The notes under the pieces are model-generated. The model was not told the origin of the DNA. It made no database searches and was given only the letters and a program-made list of their open reading frames with translations. 64,000 nt of DNA, from the NCBI RefSeq assembly GCF_017873605.1, contig NZ_JAGGKI010000001.1, forward strand, positions 654,569 to 718,568. The letters run 5' to 3'. The DNA comes from Paenibacillus lactis (GTDB lineage Bacteria > Bacillota > Bacilli > Paenibacillales > Paenibacillaceae). This document shows positions 37,824 through 47,062 of the stretch, piece by piece. Positions within the stretch are counted from its first letter, which is position 1; each line of letters opens with the position of its first letter. The translations under genes were made by a program, and so were the position numbers.

Positions 37824-38543
37824 TTAGAGCGGAGATTTGGCCGCTGTCCCCGCTTTGCGCGGGTATTTGGCCGGGGTAGCGCCCTTCTTGTCGATAATGA
37901 CGATGTGGCGGTCCGATTCCTCAATCGGAAGCGAGAATGAGTAAACTTGGTTCAGGGAGCCTCTTAGCTCTTTCAGGCTGCGAGCGGCTTCCTGGATTTC
38001 CTCCGAGGGGTCGCTGCCTTTCATTGCCGCGAACCTCCCTCCCACCTTCGTAAACGGTAGACAGAATTCATTTAGTACCGCCATTCGGGCTACCGCTCGG
38101 GCAGTAACCAGGTCGAATCCGTCCCGGTATCCCTGCTTGCGGGCTACCTCTTCCGCCCGGCCGTGGATCAGTTCAACCTGCTCCAAGCCCAACGTCTCCA
38201 CCACATGCTTCAAAAAGGTGATGCGCTTATTAAGTGAATCTACAATAGTCAGATTCAAATGGGGGAACGCGATTTTGAGCGGAATCCCCGGGAAGCCTGC
38301 ACCGGACCCGATGTCGGCCATATTTCCGATGTCGGGCATCTTTACGTAGAACGCAAGCGTAAGCGAGTCGTAAAAATGCTTGGTATATACTTGATCCCGC
38401 TCAGTGATCCCGGTCAGGTTCATCTTCTCGTTCCATTCCACTAGCAGCTCATAATATTGCTCAAACTGATGAAGCTGCCGATCATCTATCGCGATGCCTT
38501 GCTGCTGCAGCCGTTCAACAAATGACTTCTGGATATCGTCCAT
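37824..38543 (-). CDS. rsmG: 16S rRNA (guanine-N7) methyltransferase RsmG
   Basis: Methylates N7 of G527 in 16S rRNA (E. coli numbering). A Rossmann-fold methyltransferase: ADIGSGAGFPGIPLKIAFP is the S-adenosylmethionine loop (about residues 75-95), TIVDSLNKRITFLKHV follows, then VTARAVARM. 239 residues. Loss of this gene in other bacteria gives low-level streptomycin resistance. It lies three bases after mnmG, so it shares that transcript. Confidence 0.97.
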   Translation of the reverse strand: MDDIQKSFVERLQQQGIAIDDRQLHQFEQYYELLVEWNEKMNLTGITERDQVYTKHFYDSLTLAFYVKMPDIGNMADIGSGAGFPGIPLKIAFPHLNLTIVDSLNKRITFLKHVVETLGLEQVELIHGRAEEVARKQGYRDGFDLVTARAVARMAVLNEFCLPFTKVGGRFAAMKGSDPSEEIQEAARSLKELRGSLNQVYSFSLPIEESDRHIVIIDKKGATPAKYPRKAGTAAKSPL

Positions 38544-38546
38544 ACC

Positions 38547-40433
38547 TTATCCTTTCGCTGCGGTTACCCGGTTATAGTGCTCAAGATACACAAGCAGTAT
38601 CGAAATATCCGCCGGTGTGACGCCACTGATCCGGGATGCTTGCCCAATGGAGATCGGGCGGATTTTGTTCAGCTTCTGACGAGCTTCGATGGCCAAACCG
38701 TGAATATCATCGTAGACGATGTCTTCCGGAATCCGTTTCTTCTCCATCTTCTGCAGGCGCTCCACATGACCCAGCTGCTTCTCGATATAACCGGCATATT
38801 TGACTTGAATTTCAACCTGCTCCTTCATTTCCTCATCCAATTCATAAGGAGACGGTGAAATCGACTCGATCATCGCAAACGTCACTTCCGGACGGCGAAG
38901 GATGGTGAGCAGATTGCTTCCGTCCTGGATAGAAGCCGAACCGGCTGCTTCCAGCATCGGATTTACCTCAACCGGCTTCACCTTTGCTTGACGGAGCCGC
39001 TCAATTTCCTGCTCGACCAGTTCTTTTTTGCGCAGGAAATTTGCATACCGCTCTTCCGAGATCAGGCCGATGTCATGACCGATTTCGGTCAAGCGCAGAT
39101 CCGCATTGTCATGGCGGAGCAGCAAACGGTATTCGGCACGGGAAGTCAGCAAGCGATAAGGCTCATTGGTTCCCTTCGTCACCAAATCATCGATCATTAC
39201 GCCGATGTAGCCTTGCGAACGGTCCAGAATGACCGGTTCTTTCCCTTGCACTTTGCGGGCGGCATTGATGCCGGCCATAATCCCTTGCCCTGCCGCCTCT
39301 TCGTAGCCGGATGTTCCGTTAATCTGACCTGCCGTAAACAGCCCCGGAAGCTTCTTCGTCTCCAGCGTTGGCCACAGCTGCGTCGGAACGATCGCGTCAT
39401 ACTCAATAGCATAACCATTGCGCATCAATTCCACTTTCTCCATCCCTGGAATGGAACGGAGCATGGCCAGCTGTACATCTTCCGGCATGCTGGTGGATAG
39501 CCCTTGCACATAATATTCCTTCGTATTTTTGCCTTCCGGCTCCAGGAAAATCTGATGCTTCGATTTGTCGGCAAACCGAACAACTTTATCCTCAATCGAA
39601 GGACAGTAGCGTGGTCCGGTGCCTTCGATAAGACCCGAATACATCGGCGCACGGTGCAGATTATCATTAATAATTTGGTGCGTATCCACCGACGTGTACG
39701 TCAGCCAGCATGGAAGTTGTTCGTTATCCGACGATTTCGTTTCGTACGAGAAAAACTTAGGATTTTCATCACCCGGTTGAATTTCCGTTTTGGAAAAATC
39801 AATCGTATCCTTATGAACCCGCGGAGGAGTTCCTGTTTTAAAGCGGACGAGGTCAAAGCCGAGCTCGCGAAGGTTCTCCGCCAGCTTCACCGATGGCTGT
39901 TGATTATTCGGTCCGCTCTCGTACGTCAGCTCGCCCATAATAACTTTGCCGCGCAGGTACGTGCCTGTCGTCACGACGACAGCTTTGGCGCGGTATTCCG
40001 TACCGGTCTGTGTCACAACGCCTACGCAGACGCCGTCTTCGACGATGAGGCGGTCAACCATGCCTTGACGAAGCGTGAGCTTCTCTTCCTTCTCGAGCGT
40101 TTCTTTCATCGTGTGCTGATAGGAGAATTTATCGGCTTGCGCACGCAATGCATGCACCGCCGGTCCTTTTCCTGTATTCAGCATCCGCATTTGAATAAAG
40201 GTTTTGTCAATATTGCGTCCCATTTCCCCGCCAAGCGCGTCAATCTCGCGAACGACATGTCCTTTGGCCGGACCGCCAATCGACGGGTTGCAGGGCATAA
40301 AAGCAACCATATCCAGGTTGATAGTGATCATCAACGTTTCGACACCCATTCGGGCAGACGCAAGCGCCGCTTCACAGCCGGCGTGTCCTGCACCGACGAC
40401 AATAACGTCATACGTGCCTCCCATAAAACTCAT
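38547..40433 (-). CDS. mnmG: tRNA uridine-5-carboxymethylaminomethyl(34) synthase, MnmG (GidA) subunit
   Basis: With MnmE it installs the carboxymethylaminomethyl group on wobble U34. The FAD-binding Rossmann motif [15 protein letters not shown] starts at about residue 8; the family signatures [22 protein letters not shown] and [16 protein letters not shown] are present. 628 residues. The ATG at 40433 has AGGAGGG six bases upstream; the frame is open 17 codons further. It is 229 bases from mnmE and three from rsmG. Confidence 0.97.
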   Translation of the reverse strand: MSFMGGTYDVIVVGAGHAGCEAALASARMGVETLMITINLDMVAFMPCNPSIGGPAKGHVVREIDALGGEMGRNIDKTFIQMRMLNTGKGPAVHALRAQADKFSYQHTMKETLEKEEKLTLRQGMVDRLIVEDGVCVGVVTQTGTEYRAKAVVVTTGTYLRGKVIMGELTYESGPNNQQPSVKLAENLRELGFDLVRFKTGTPPRVHKDTIDFSKTEIQPGDENPKFFSYETKSSDNEQLPCWLTYTSVDTHQIINDNLHRAPMYSGLIEGTGPRYCPSIEDKVVRFADKSKHQIFLEPEGKNTKEYYVQGLSTSMPEDVQLAMLRSIPGMEKVELMRNGYAIEYDAIVPTQLWPTLETKKLPGLFTAGQINGTSGYEEAAGQGIMAGINAARKVQGKEPVILDRSQGYIGVMIDDLVTKGTNEPYRLLTSRAEYRLLLRHDNADLRLTEIGHDIGLISEERYANFLRKKELVEQEIERLRQAKVKPVEVNPMLEAAGSASIQDGSNLLTILRRPEVTFAMIESISPSPYELDEEMKEQVEIQVKYAGYIEKQLGHVERLQKMEKKRIPEDIVYDDIHGLAIEARQKLNKIRPISIGQASRISGVTPADISILLVYLEHYNRVTAAKG

Positions 40434-40662
40434 GGCTAACCCTCCTATTCGAATATTGTTTTCATATATTAAAGCCTCCACCATGTCTGTGGATCAGCTT
40501 AGAACTTCTAAAAAAACTACAACCTGCAGCTTATCGCTTATTATAGAAGAAAAACGATGGTAATGGAGACCAAGAATTGCGGAAGAATATCCGGTCACCC
40601 CAATCACCCACAACCTCCGGCTCCGCATTTTCCTTCCATTTCAACAAATTATCCTCCAGCGA

Positions 40663-42039
40663 TTACTTGCCCAGACAGAACTGCGAGAAAATCTGGTCAA
40701 TCAGTGAATCGCCAACGGCTTCGCCCAGGATTTCGCCAAGCTGCTCCCAAGCGAGCCGCACATCGATCTGGATCATATCGATCGGGATGAGCTGATCGGC
40801 CGCTTCATAAGCATCCTGAAGCGACTGCTTCGCTTTTTTCAACAGGGCAATATGCCGCACATTGCTGACATACGTCAGATCCCCGCCTTCGATTCGGCCG
40901 CTGAAGAACAAATTCGAGATGGCCTCCTCCAGCCGATCAATGCCCTCCTGTGCCTTCACGGACATCGGAACGATCAATTCATCCGGAACATACCGGTTCA
41001 GCACATCCTTATCGAGCTGAGACGGTAAGTCCATTTTATTCATAATGACGATACATTGTCTACCGCGTATTTGTTCCATCAATTCCAGTTCATCCTGATG
41101 CAGCGGCTCGCTGGCATTCAGGACGAGCAAAATCAAATCGGCCTCGTTCACCGCATGCCGGGAACGCTCGACGCCGATCTGCTCGACCACGTCCATCGTT
41201 TCGCGGATTCCGGCCGTATCCAGCAGCTTCAGCGGAATATTGTTGATCGTCACATATTCCTCGATCACGTCGCGCGTCGTGCCCGGAATATCCGTTACGA
41301 TCGCCTTATTGTCTTGCGCCAGCGTATTGAGCAGCGAGGATTTCCCTACGTTCGGACGCCCGACAATCGCTGTCGTGATGCCTTCCCGCAAAATTTTCCC
41401 TTCCTGGGCCGTCTTCAGCAGCTTGTCGATCTCGCCCATCACTTGACTGCTCTTCTCTTTAATGAAGTCTGCCGTCAAAGATTCCACGTCATGCTCGGGA
41501 TAATCGATGTTCACCTCGATGTGGGCCAAGGTTTCCACCAGCGTATGACGAAGCTCCTTGATTTTCCGGGACAAGGTCCCCTCCACCTGCTTCAACGCCA
41601 CCGAGAAAGCACGATCCGATTTCGAACGGATCAGGTCAATGACTGCCTCAGCCTGGGACAAATCGATACGGCCATTCAGGAAGGCCCGCTTCGTAAACTC
41701 CCCCGGCTCGGCAAGACGGATGTTCAGCTGCAGCAGCAGATCCATTACCCTTTTTACCGAGATGACCCCGCCGTGGGCGCTGATCTCAACCACATCCTCG
41801 GTCGTGAACGACCGGGGCGCCCGCATGACCGTAACAAGCACCTCTTCAAGATTCTCCCTGGTCTGCGGATCTACAATATGGCCGTAGTGGACCGTATGGG
41901 ATTCCACCTGGCTCAGCTTACGCTTACTCTTAAATATACGCTCCACTTCCGTCACGGCGTCCGGTCCGCTGACGCGAATAATCGCGATCCCGCCTTCACC
42001 GACGGCCGTAGAAATGGCTGCAATTGTATCGCTATACAT
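40663..42039 (-). CDS. mnmE: tRNA modification GTPase MnmE (TrmE)
   Basis: GTPase partner of MnmG. An N-terminal formyl-tetrahydrofolate-binding domain (about residues 1-120, starting [15 protein letters not shown]) and a helical domain surround a G domain (about 220-380): [12 protein letters not shown] (G1), [18 protein letters not shown] (G3) and NKMDL (G4). The chain ends FCLGK, the conserved C-terminal cysteine motif. 458 residues. The site AGAGGTGAA precedes the start. It follows the jag terminator and probably leads the mnmE-mnmG-rsmG series. Confidence 0.97.
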   Translation of the reverse strand: MYSDTIAAISTAVGEGGIAIIRVSGPDAVTEVERIFKSKRKLSQVESHTVHYGHIVDPQTRENLEEVLVTVMRAPRSFTTEDVVEISAHGGVISVKRVMDLLLQLNIRLAEPGEFTKRAFLNGRIDLSQAEAVIDLIRSKSDRAFSVALKQVEGTLSRKIKELRHTLVETLAHIEVNIDYPEHDVESLTADFIKEKSSQVMGEIDKLLKTAQEGKILREGITTAIVGRPNVGKSSLLNTLAQDNKAIVTDIPGTTRDVIEEYVTINNIPLKLLDTAGIRETMDVVEQIGVERSRHAVNEADLILLVLNASEPLHQDELELMEQIRGRQCIVIMNKMDLPSQLDKDVLNRYVPDELIVPMSVKAQEGIDRLEEAISNLFFSGRIEGGDLTYVSNVRHIALLKKAKQSLQDAYEAADQLIPIDMIQIDVRLAWEQLGEILGEAVGDSLIDQIFSQFCLGK

Positions 42040-42214
42040 GCTGTATTCACCTCTTTCTATTTAGAACGGGTGCAGATTCATACCCTATGCATTCTGCAAC
42101 TCGCTGTATCTCCTCTTCGATAACGCCCTCCTCGGGCGTATAACGGCTGCACCAAGCTGTAGCTCGAACAATCGCCCGACTGATGCGCCCCAAAACTGTA
42201 TCTTGGTAAAAAAC

Positions 42215-42247
42215 AATGACTCCCTTTAACAAGCTTAAGGAGTCATT
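42215..42247 (-). terminator. Terminator after jag
   Basis: Perfect 9-base arms AATGACTCC/GGAGTCATT; minus-strand product ends GTTTTTTACC. Confidence 0.85.
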
Positions 42248-42275
42248 GATCAACATATACTCTTCTGATTAAGGC

Positions 42276-43058
42276 TTACGACGATTTCGGAGTGATGACC
42301 ACTCTGCGATTCGGCTCTTCGCCTTTGCTGTACGTCTTCACGCCGCCGTGGGATTGCAGTCTGGCATGGATGACCTTCCGCTCTGCGGCCGGCATCGGCT
42401 CCAACACAATCTCCTTGCGGCTCTTCAGGACCCGTCCGGCAAGCCGGTCGGCCAGATCCTCCAGCGTCTTCTTGCGGCGTTCCCTGAAGTTCTCCGCATC
42501 CAGAACGATGCGAAGGTAACTGTCCGAATAACGATTCGCCACGATGTTCGCCAGATACTGAAGGGCGTCCAGCGTCTGGCCTCTGCGGCCGATCATCAGC
42601 CCGAGACCCGCGCCGGAAATATGAAGCGTCGTGAAATCTTTCCCCTTTTCCTGCTCGACCGAGATATCCAGCCCCATGGCCTGTCCCGTCTCGCGAAGGA
42701 AGCTGATGGCTTCCTCATAAGGGTCCTTCTTCGCCTCAGCGGCTTCCGTGCGGCTCTCTTCCATCGTTGCCACGGCGGATGGTGCCGGCGCGCTCGAGGC
42801 ATGTGATACCTTCACCTCTGCGGCAGGTGCCGACTGATGGGACGAAGGAGTCATCGGATGGTGTGATTCGCCGCCGGCGCGTTCAGGCAGGAGCGTTAGT
42901 TCAACTTTCGCTTCCTTGACCCCGAACAGGCCCAGGAATCCTCTTGATGGCTGACTCAATATTTGAACCGATACACGATCCTGACTTACACCCAAGCGGG
43001 CCAGCCCTTGTGCGACAGCTTCTTCAATGGTTTTTCCTGTTGCGACGATTTTACTCAT
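42276..43058 (-). CDS. jag: Jag/KhpB (EloR) RNA-binding protein
   Basis: KH-R3H RNA-binding protein that partners KhpA and influences cell elongation in Gram-positive bacteria. The Jag-N domain (about residues 1-52: KIVATGKTIEEAVAQGLARLG, ending in GFLGLFGVKEA) is followed by a Pro/Ala-rich variable linker (about 60-120), a KH domain (about 125-195, with LGLMIGRRGQTLDALQYL) and a C-terminal R3H domain ending in PNRRVVITPK. 260 residues. Its start overlaps the yidC stop by four bases. In homologues Jag-N carries a phospho-threonine control site. Confidence 0.95.
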   Translation of the reverse strand: MSKIVATGKTIEEAVAQGLARLGVSQDRVSVQILSQPSRGFLGLFGVKEAKVELTLLPERAGGESHHPMTPSSHQSAPAAEVKVSHASSAPAPSAVATMEESRTEAAEAKKDPYEEAISFLRETGQAMGLDISVEQEKGKDFTTLHISGAGLGLMIGRRGQTLDALQYLANIVANRYSDSYLRIVLDAENFRERRKKTLEDLADRLAGRVLKSRKEIVLEPMPAAERKVIHARLQSHGGVKTYSKGEEPNRRVVITPKSS

Positions 43059-43933
43059 CTCGACTTTTTGGCTCCTTTCGAACCCTTTTTCCCGCCTTTA
43101 TGACCGCTCTTGTTCCCGGATTTATTGCTCTTTTGACCTTGGGTCGCGCTGGCAACGCTTGCCGTTACAGCTGCCTTGTCATTGTTGCGGTACAAGAAGT
43201 AGTTCTGCACGATCGTGTACAGGTTACTGTAGAACCAGTACAGCGGAAGCGCAGCAGGAAACTGAAAGGACATGACAAAGATCAAAATCGGATACACGAA
43301 CAGCATAAACTGCATCATCCCCATCTGTGGAGACGGGTTCATCTTCATCATCATCTTCGTTTGCAAATACGTCGTGGCTGCTGCCAATACCGGCAGGATG
43401 AACAGCTTGTCCGGCTCACCGAGCTGCATCCACAAGAACTCGTGCTCACGAAGAAGTCCATTATAGTAGATCGAATGATAGAGTGCGATAAAAATCGGCA
43501 TTTGAACGAGCAGCGGCAAGCAGCCCGCCATCGGATTGACCTTGTTCTCCTGGAAAAGCTTCATCGTTTCCATCTGCATTTTCTCAGGATTGTCTTTATA
43601 TTTCTCACGGATCTTCTGAACCTCAGGCTGGATCGCCTGCATGGCCTTAGAGCTTCTGACCTGCTTCAAGGTCAGCGGCAGGATCAATGTACGGACGATA
43701 AGCACCATTACAAGGACAGATAATCCGTATTCACCGTTAAACCATGTAGCAAACGTATCAAGTGCCAAGGTAAAGTAGTAAACAACGTTGCTCTGCCAAA
43801 AGCCGCCATTTTTCAAGTCTTCGATGGAACGCGTTTGGTCAGCTCCAGGCGCACAACCTGATATAACCGCCACTGCGAGTATTACAGCGGCGAGGAGGAA
43901 CCATTTTCCTCGTCTTGTCTTCATGAACGACAC
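43055..43933 (-). CDS. yidC: Membrane-protein insertase YidC (SpoIIIJ/OxaA1 type)
   Basis: Inserts and folds membrane proteins. A lipoprotein signal ends in VISGC (lipidated Cys about residue 27). The YidC core has five membrane segments (about 50-260), including the hydrophilic-groove helix with the conserved Arg in MVLIVRTLILPLTLKQ, NPMAGCLPLLVQMPIFIALY and the cytoplasmic QPEVQKIREKYKDNPEKM hairpin. The C-terminus is strongly basic (Lys/Gly/Ser). I keep the GTG at 43933 because GAGGGG lies seven bases upstream; the ATG three codons later is too far from it. It overlaps jag by four bases. Confidence 0.96.
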   Translation of the reverse strand: MSFMKTRRGKWFLLAAVILAVAVISGCAPGADQTRSIEDLKNGGFWQSNVVYYFTLALDTFATWFNGEYGLSVLVMVLIVRTLILPLTLKQVRSSKAMQAIQPEVQKIREKYKDNPEKMQMETMKLFQENKVNPMAGCLPLLVQMPIFIALYHSIYYNGLLREHEFLWMQLGEPDKLFILPVLAAATTYLQTKMMMKMNPSPQMGMMQFMLFVYPILIFVMSFQFPAALPLYWFYSNLYTIVQNYFLYRNNDKAAVTASVASATQGQKSNKSGNKSGHKGGKKGSKGAKKSR

Positions 43934-44010
43934 TTCAAAACCCCTCTCTTCGCCATTGCCATTCCACGGTAAATCATAACATATTTATATGGACAAATAA
44001 ACACAAGCGT

Positions 44011-44361
44011 TCAGCCCTTTTTCGGTTTCAAAAGCGAGGATTTCCGCAGAACATGCAGCACGCTTTTTTCAAGCTCCTGATACGACTTGCCCAGCGCTCC
44101 CTTTCGGACAATGAAGATCAAGTCGATATGCTCCACGATCTCATGCTGATGGTGCCGGACAATCTCCTTCACCACACGTCTCATCCGGTTGCGTACGACG
44201 GCATTTCCGATCTTCTTGCTGCACGATACGCCGACGCGAAACTGCTCTACCTCTTTTTTACGCGACCAATACAAGACAAACTGATGATTGGCAAAGGACT
44301 TTCCGTGCCGATATACCCGGCTGAAGTCCGCGCGGTTCCGTAAACGAAGTTTTCTATGCAC
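44011..44361 (-). CDS. rnpA: Ribonuclease P protein component
   Basis: Protein subunit that helps the catalytic RNA mature tRNA 5' ends. It begins (GTG) HRKLRLRNRADFSRVYRHG and has the signature RVGVSCSKKIGNAVVRNRMRRVVKE with the RNR motif. The GTG at 44361, with GGGAG six bases upstream, gives 116 residues, the usual length. An ATG at 44406 with its own good site (GGAGG, spacing 6) would add 15 residues, so the start is not settled. It lies between rpmH and yidC in the standard order. Confidence 0.95.
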   Translation of the reverse strand: MHRKLRLRNRADFSRVYRHGKSFANHQFVLYWSRKKEVEQFRVGVSCSKKIGNAVVRNRMRRVVKEIVRHHQHEIVEHIDLIFIVRKGALGKSYQELEKSVLHVLRKSSLLKPKKG

Positions 44362-44556
44362 AAGTCTCTCCCTGCCTGACCGATAATCAAATTCATTAAA
44401 CGACATTCTCCGCCTCCGGGCATCGCTTCCTATATATAGTATAGTCATGCCGGTACGACGGTAAACGCAAACAACATCACATACACGAAGGGCCTCCTAA
44501 GTGATCTAATACAGGTCGGCATTTACCCCACCCTTCATCAAACAGGAGATATTACG

Positions 44557-44582
44557 AAAAAAAGACCACCTCGGTGGTCTTC
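44557..44582 (-). terminator. Terminator or attenuator between rpmH and rnpA
   Basis: AAGACCACC, TC, GGTGGTCTT followed on the minus strand by seven T. It lies ten bases past the rpmH stop, so rnpA is reached by read-through or its own promoter. Confidence 0.85.
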
Positions 44583-44591
44583 GGCACAGTA

Positions 44592-44726
44592 TTAAGCGCT
44601 AAGTACTTTTCTTCCTTTTTGACGGCGGCTAGCCAATACTTTGCGTCCGTTCTTCGTGCTCATTCTTTTGCGGAAGCCGTGCACCTTCTTGCGCTTGCTC
44701 ACATTCGGTTTGAATGTTGGTCTCAT
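44592..44726 (-). CDS. rpmH: Ribosomal protein L34
   Basis: A 44-residue, highly basic large-subunit protein: [18 protein letters not shown], then [17 protein letters not shown] and a short tail ending KVLSA. It is complete and matches the family over its full length. In most bacteria rpmH lies next to dnaA; here 6.9 kb separates the two starts. The leader between 44727 and 45168 holds DnaA boxes. Confidence 0.97.
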   Translation of the reverse strand: MRPTFKPNVSKRKKVHGFRKRMSTKNGRKVLASRRQKGRKVLSA

Positions 44727-44960
44727 GATCTAATGCACCCCCTTACAGGAATCTCTCATACGTATTTTAAGATTAAACGTCTACCGACGCACTTTCACGG
44801 AAGACAGACCGCCAAGTCGTCGTCCATCGACGCATCTCTTGATAACAGACCGCAGTGATTGCGGATGATGTCCTTTATCTTCACAGAAAATGCCTTTTTA
44901 CATTTAATCACGATCAGGCCTAAAAGTCAAATCAAACTTTGCCTTTTTAGGAAGCTTAAG

Positions 44961-45036
44961 TTTTCCACATGTAGCGTTTATTGCTAGTTTTGATTTATCC
45001 ACATGGGGATAACCTATTGAAACCGTCTGTGAATAG
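44961..45036. promoter_or_regulatory. DnaA-box group on the rpmH side of the origin
   Basis: One perfect box, TTATCCACA at 44995-45003. Three one-mismatch boxes: TTTTCCACA (44961), TTATCCCCA (45004, minus) and CTATTCACA (45028, minus). They are 6.2 kb from the dnaA-side cluster. In the rest of 44727-45168 I see only a CGCCGGT/ACCGGCG hairpin at 45076-45093 and the gnd promoter region. Confidence 0.65.
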
Positions 45037-45116
45037 AACTATTGGCGTTTTTCGGACCTTGATCGGGCGACGCCTCGCCGGTTTACACCGGCGCCATAAA
45101 GGAGTAGTATAAATAA

Positions 45117-45144
45117 TTGAATTTAAGTTGTATACAAGTATACA
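45117..45144 (+). promoter_or_regulatory. Promoter and GntR operator of gnd
   Basis: AAGTTGTATACAAGTATACA at 45125-45144 contains the palindrome TTGTATACAA and closely resembles the operator of the Bacillus gluconate repressor GntR. TTGAAT at about 45117 and TATACA could be the -35 and -10, so binding would block polymerase. A sister site is at 46943. Confidence 0.7.
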
Positions 45145-45168
45145 TCTAAGAAGGAGCTGCATCATATT

Positions 45169-46068
45169 ATGAAAATAGGCATGATCGGCCTTGGGAAAAT
45201 GGGTCTCAATCTGGTCCAGAACCTGATTCATCATCAGCATGAGGTTGTCGCGTACGATTTGAATGCCGATCTGGTGAGCAAGGCTGCCGGTTATGGGGCC
45301 GAAGGCACCGCTTCGACTGAAGAACTGGTGGCGAAGCTGGATTCGCCCCGTATCATATGGATGATGGTTCCTGCCGGTAAGATTGTGGATTCGGTCATTG
45401 ATTCGCTATCCCCTCTTCTTGCCCAGGGCGATATTCTGATTGACGGCGGCAACTCTCATTATAAGGATTCCATTGCCCGGGCAACCCGTTTGTCGGAGCA
45501 AGGAATTTATTATTTCGATGCCGGCACGTCCGGCGGCATGGAAGGTGCCCATAACGGAGGCTGCTTTATGATCGGCGGCAACCGCGAGGTATTCAGCCGC
45601 ATCGAACCCCTGTTCAAGGACATGGCTGTCGAGAACGGCTATCTTTACGCCGGCGAAAGCGGCAGCGGACATTTCCTCAAAATGGTCCATAACGGGATCG
45701 AATACGGGATGATGCAGTCCATTGCCGAAGGATTTGAAGTGTTGGAAAAGAGCGCCTTTGACTACAATTACGAGGATGTTGCCCGGGTATGGTCGAACGG
45801 TTCCGTCATCCGCAGCTGGCTCATGGAGCTCACGCAGAACGCTTTCTCCAAAGATCCGAAGCTGGAAGGCATCAAAGGTGTCATGCATTCCTCCGGCGAA
45901 GGCAAATGGACCGTCGAAACGGCGCTCGAGGTTCAGGCAAGTGCACCGGTTATCGCTCTCTCCCTGTTTATGCGTTATCGCTCGCTGGATCAAGATACGT
46001 TTCATGGAAAAGTCGTGGCAGCGCTTCGCAATGAATTCGGCGGCCATGCGGTCGAGAAGTCGGAATAA
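45169..46068 (+). CDS. gnd: 6-phosphogluconate dehydrogenase (decarboxylating), short form
   Basis: Oxidises and decarboxylates 6-phosphogluconate to ribulose 5-phosphate, the exit of gluconate into the pentose phosphate pathway. The Rossmann motif is MKIGMIGLGKMGLNL, then LIDGGNSHYKDS, the substrate signature DAGTSGGMEGA and catalytic Lys/Asn in FLKMVHNGIEYGMMQ. At 299 residues it is the short GntZ/YqeC-like form; many of these prefer NAD. The site AAGGAG precedes the ATG. First gene of gnd-gntR-gntP-gntK, here placed between rpmH and dnaA. Confidence 0.95.
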   Translation: MKIGMIGLGKMGLNLVQNLIHHQHEVVAYDLNADLVSKAAGYGAEGTASTEELVAKLDSPRIIWMMVPAGKIVDSVIDSLSPLLAQGDILIDGGNSHYKDSIARATRLSEQGIYYFDAGTSGGMEGAHNGGCFMIGGNREVFSRIEPLFKDMAVENGYLYAGESGSGHFLKMVHNGIEYGMMQSIAEGFEVLEKSAFDYNYEDVARVWSNGSVIRSWLMELTQNAFSKDPKLEGIKGVMHSSGEGKWTVETALEVQASAPVIALSLFMRYRSLDQDTFHGKVVAALRNEFGGHAVEKSE

Positions 46069-46162
46069 TCCGCTTCTCCATCCGCGTTTTAGCAAGCGTC
46101 TTCATAGCCTGGATAACATCCGGGGAAAAACGGCATCATGAATGGAATCCGGAACTTTTCCT

Positions 46163-46178
46163 GTGGTATGATTACCAC
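46163..46178 (+). promoter_or_regulatory. Inverted repeat before gntR
   Basis: GTGGTA, TGAT, TACCAC, a perfect dyad containing a possible -10 (TATGAT). It sits 44 bases before the gntR start and could be an operator, though its sequence differs from the two sites at 45125 and 46943. Confidence 0.4.
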
Positions 46179-46221
46179 GAAAGAGGATGATTACTAGTTA
46201 ACCGGATTGGAGAATCAGTCT

Positions 46222-46899
46222 ATGAAATACCCATCGGCCTGGCTGCAGGGAGCTTCGCTTGGCGAGGCCATTGCGAGCGAGTTAAGGCTGCAGATCATTA
46301 GCGGCACGATCAAGCGCGGGGAAGTCATTTCGGAGAACCGGATCGCAGGCGAGTTCGGCACCAGCCGATCCCCTGTTCGCGAAGCGATGAAAACGCTGTC
46401 CAGCGAGGGCTTGATTCAGTTGGAGCGCATGGGCGCTGTTGTCATGGGCCTTTCCCTTAAAGACGTCGAAGAGCTGTACGATGTGCGGTATCTTATTGAA
46501 AGCTTCGTGCAAGGAGAGGTTTTTGCGCGGCAGCAGCCGGAATTGATCCGCCAGCTTCGGCAAATTGTCGACCGGATGGAGCTTGCCGCCAAGCATGTGG
46601 ATCCGATCGAGTATTCCTATCAGGATCTGAGCTTCCACGAGCGCATCATAACCGAGGCGAATCATAAGCGGATCCTTCATTTATGGAAGAGCATCCGCCC
46701 GATTGTGATGACGGTCATGCTGATCACAACCCGGCAGGTGTTCAGCGGAGGTGCCTCCAAGCTCCGATATGTAACGGACAAGCATATCCGGCTTATTCAA
46801 GAGATGGAATCCTTGGATCAGGACCGGATTCAAACGGCGGTTCAGCAATATTTCGATGATTCCCGCCGGACGCTGCATCTGAGTTTCCCGGAGGATTAA
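46222..46899 (+). CDS. gntR: GntR, gluconate-operon repressor (FadR/GntR subfamily)
   Basis: Transcription repressor, probably released from DNA by gluconate. The N-terminal winged helix (about residues 10-80) has ASELRLQIISGTIKRGEVISE and the recognition helix GTSRSPVREAMKTLSSEGLI. The C-terminal all-helical FCD effector domain (about 90-215) has the His and Asp/Glu residues expected of a metal-binding pocket. 225 residues. The ATG at 46222 has GGAG nine bases upstream. Two near-identical operators flank the gene's block, before gnd and before gntP, so it probably controls both parts. Confidence 0.9.
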   Translation: MKYPSAWLQGASLGEAIASELRLQIISGTIKRGEVISENRIAGEFGTSRSPVREAMKTLSSEGLIQLERMGAVVMGLSLKDVEELYDVRYLIESFVQGEVFARQQPELIRQLRQIVDRMELAAKHVDPIEYSYQDLSFHERIITEANHKRILHLWKSIRPIVMTVMLITTRQVFSGGASKLRYVTDKHIRLIQEMESLDQDRIQTAVQQYFDDSRRTLHLSFPED

Positions 46900-46942
46900 C
46901 TTATCGTAGTCCTCCCTTCCTCCGTTTCTTATTGCACGCTCT

Positions 46943-46962
46943 AAGTTGTCGACAAGTATACA
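46943..46962 (+). promoter_or_regulatory. GntR operator upstream of gntP
   Basis: AAGTTGTCGACAAGTATACA, identical to the gnd site in 18 of 20 bases, centred on TTGTCGACAA. It lies 101 bases before gntP. Confidence 0.7.
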
Positions 46963-47062
46963 ATAGAAATTCATTCTGTTTTGGGCATACTACCGCAGAA
47001 AACCGCTCAGTTTACCAATAACCACCCGGACATAATGGGTAATCTATAGGAGGAAGACAGCT

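Noticed and set aside
42047..42256. 69-codon minus-strand frame between jag and mnmE
   Set aside because: Its start lies inside the jag terminator and its end holds the mnmE ribosome site, so it is most likely leader DNA.
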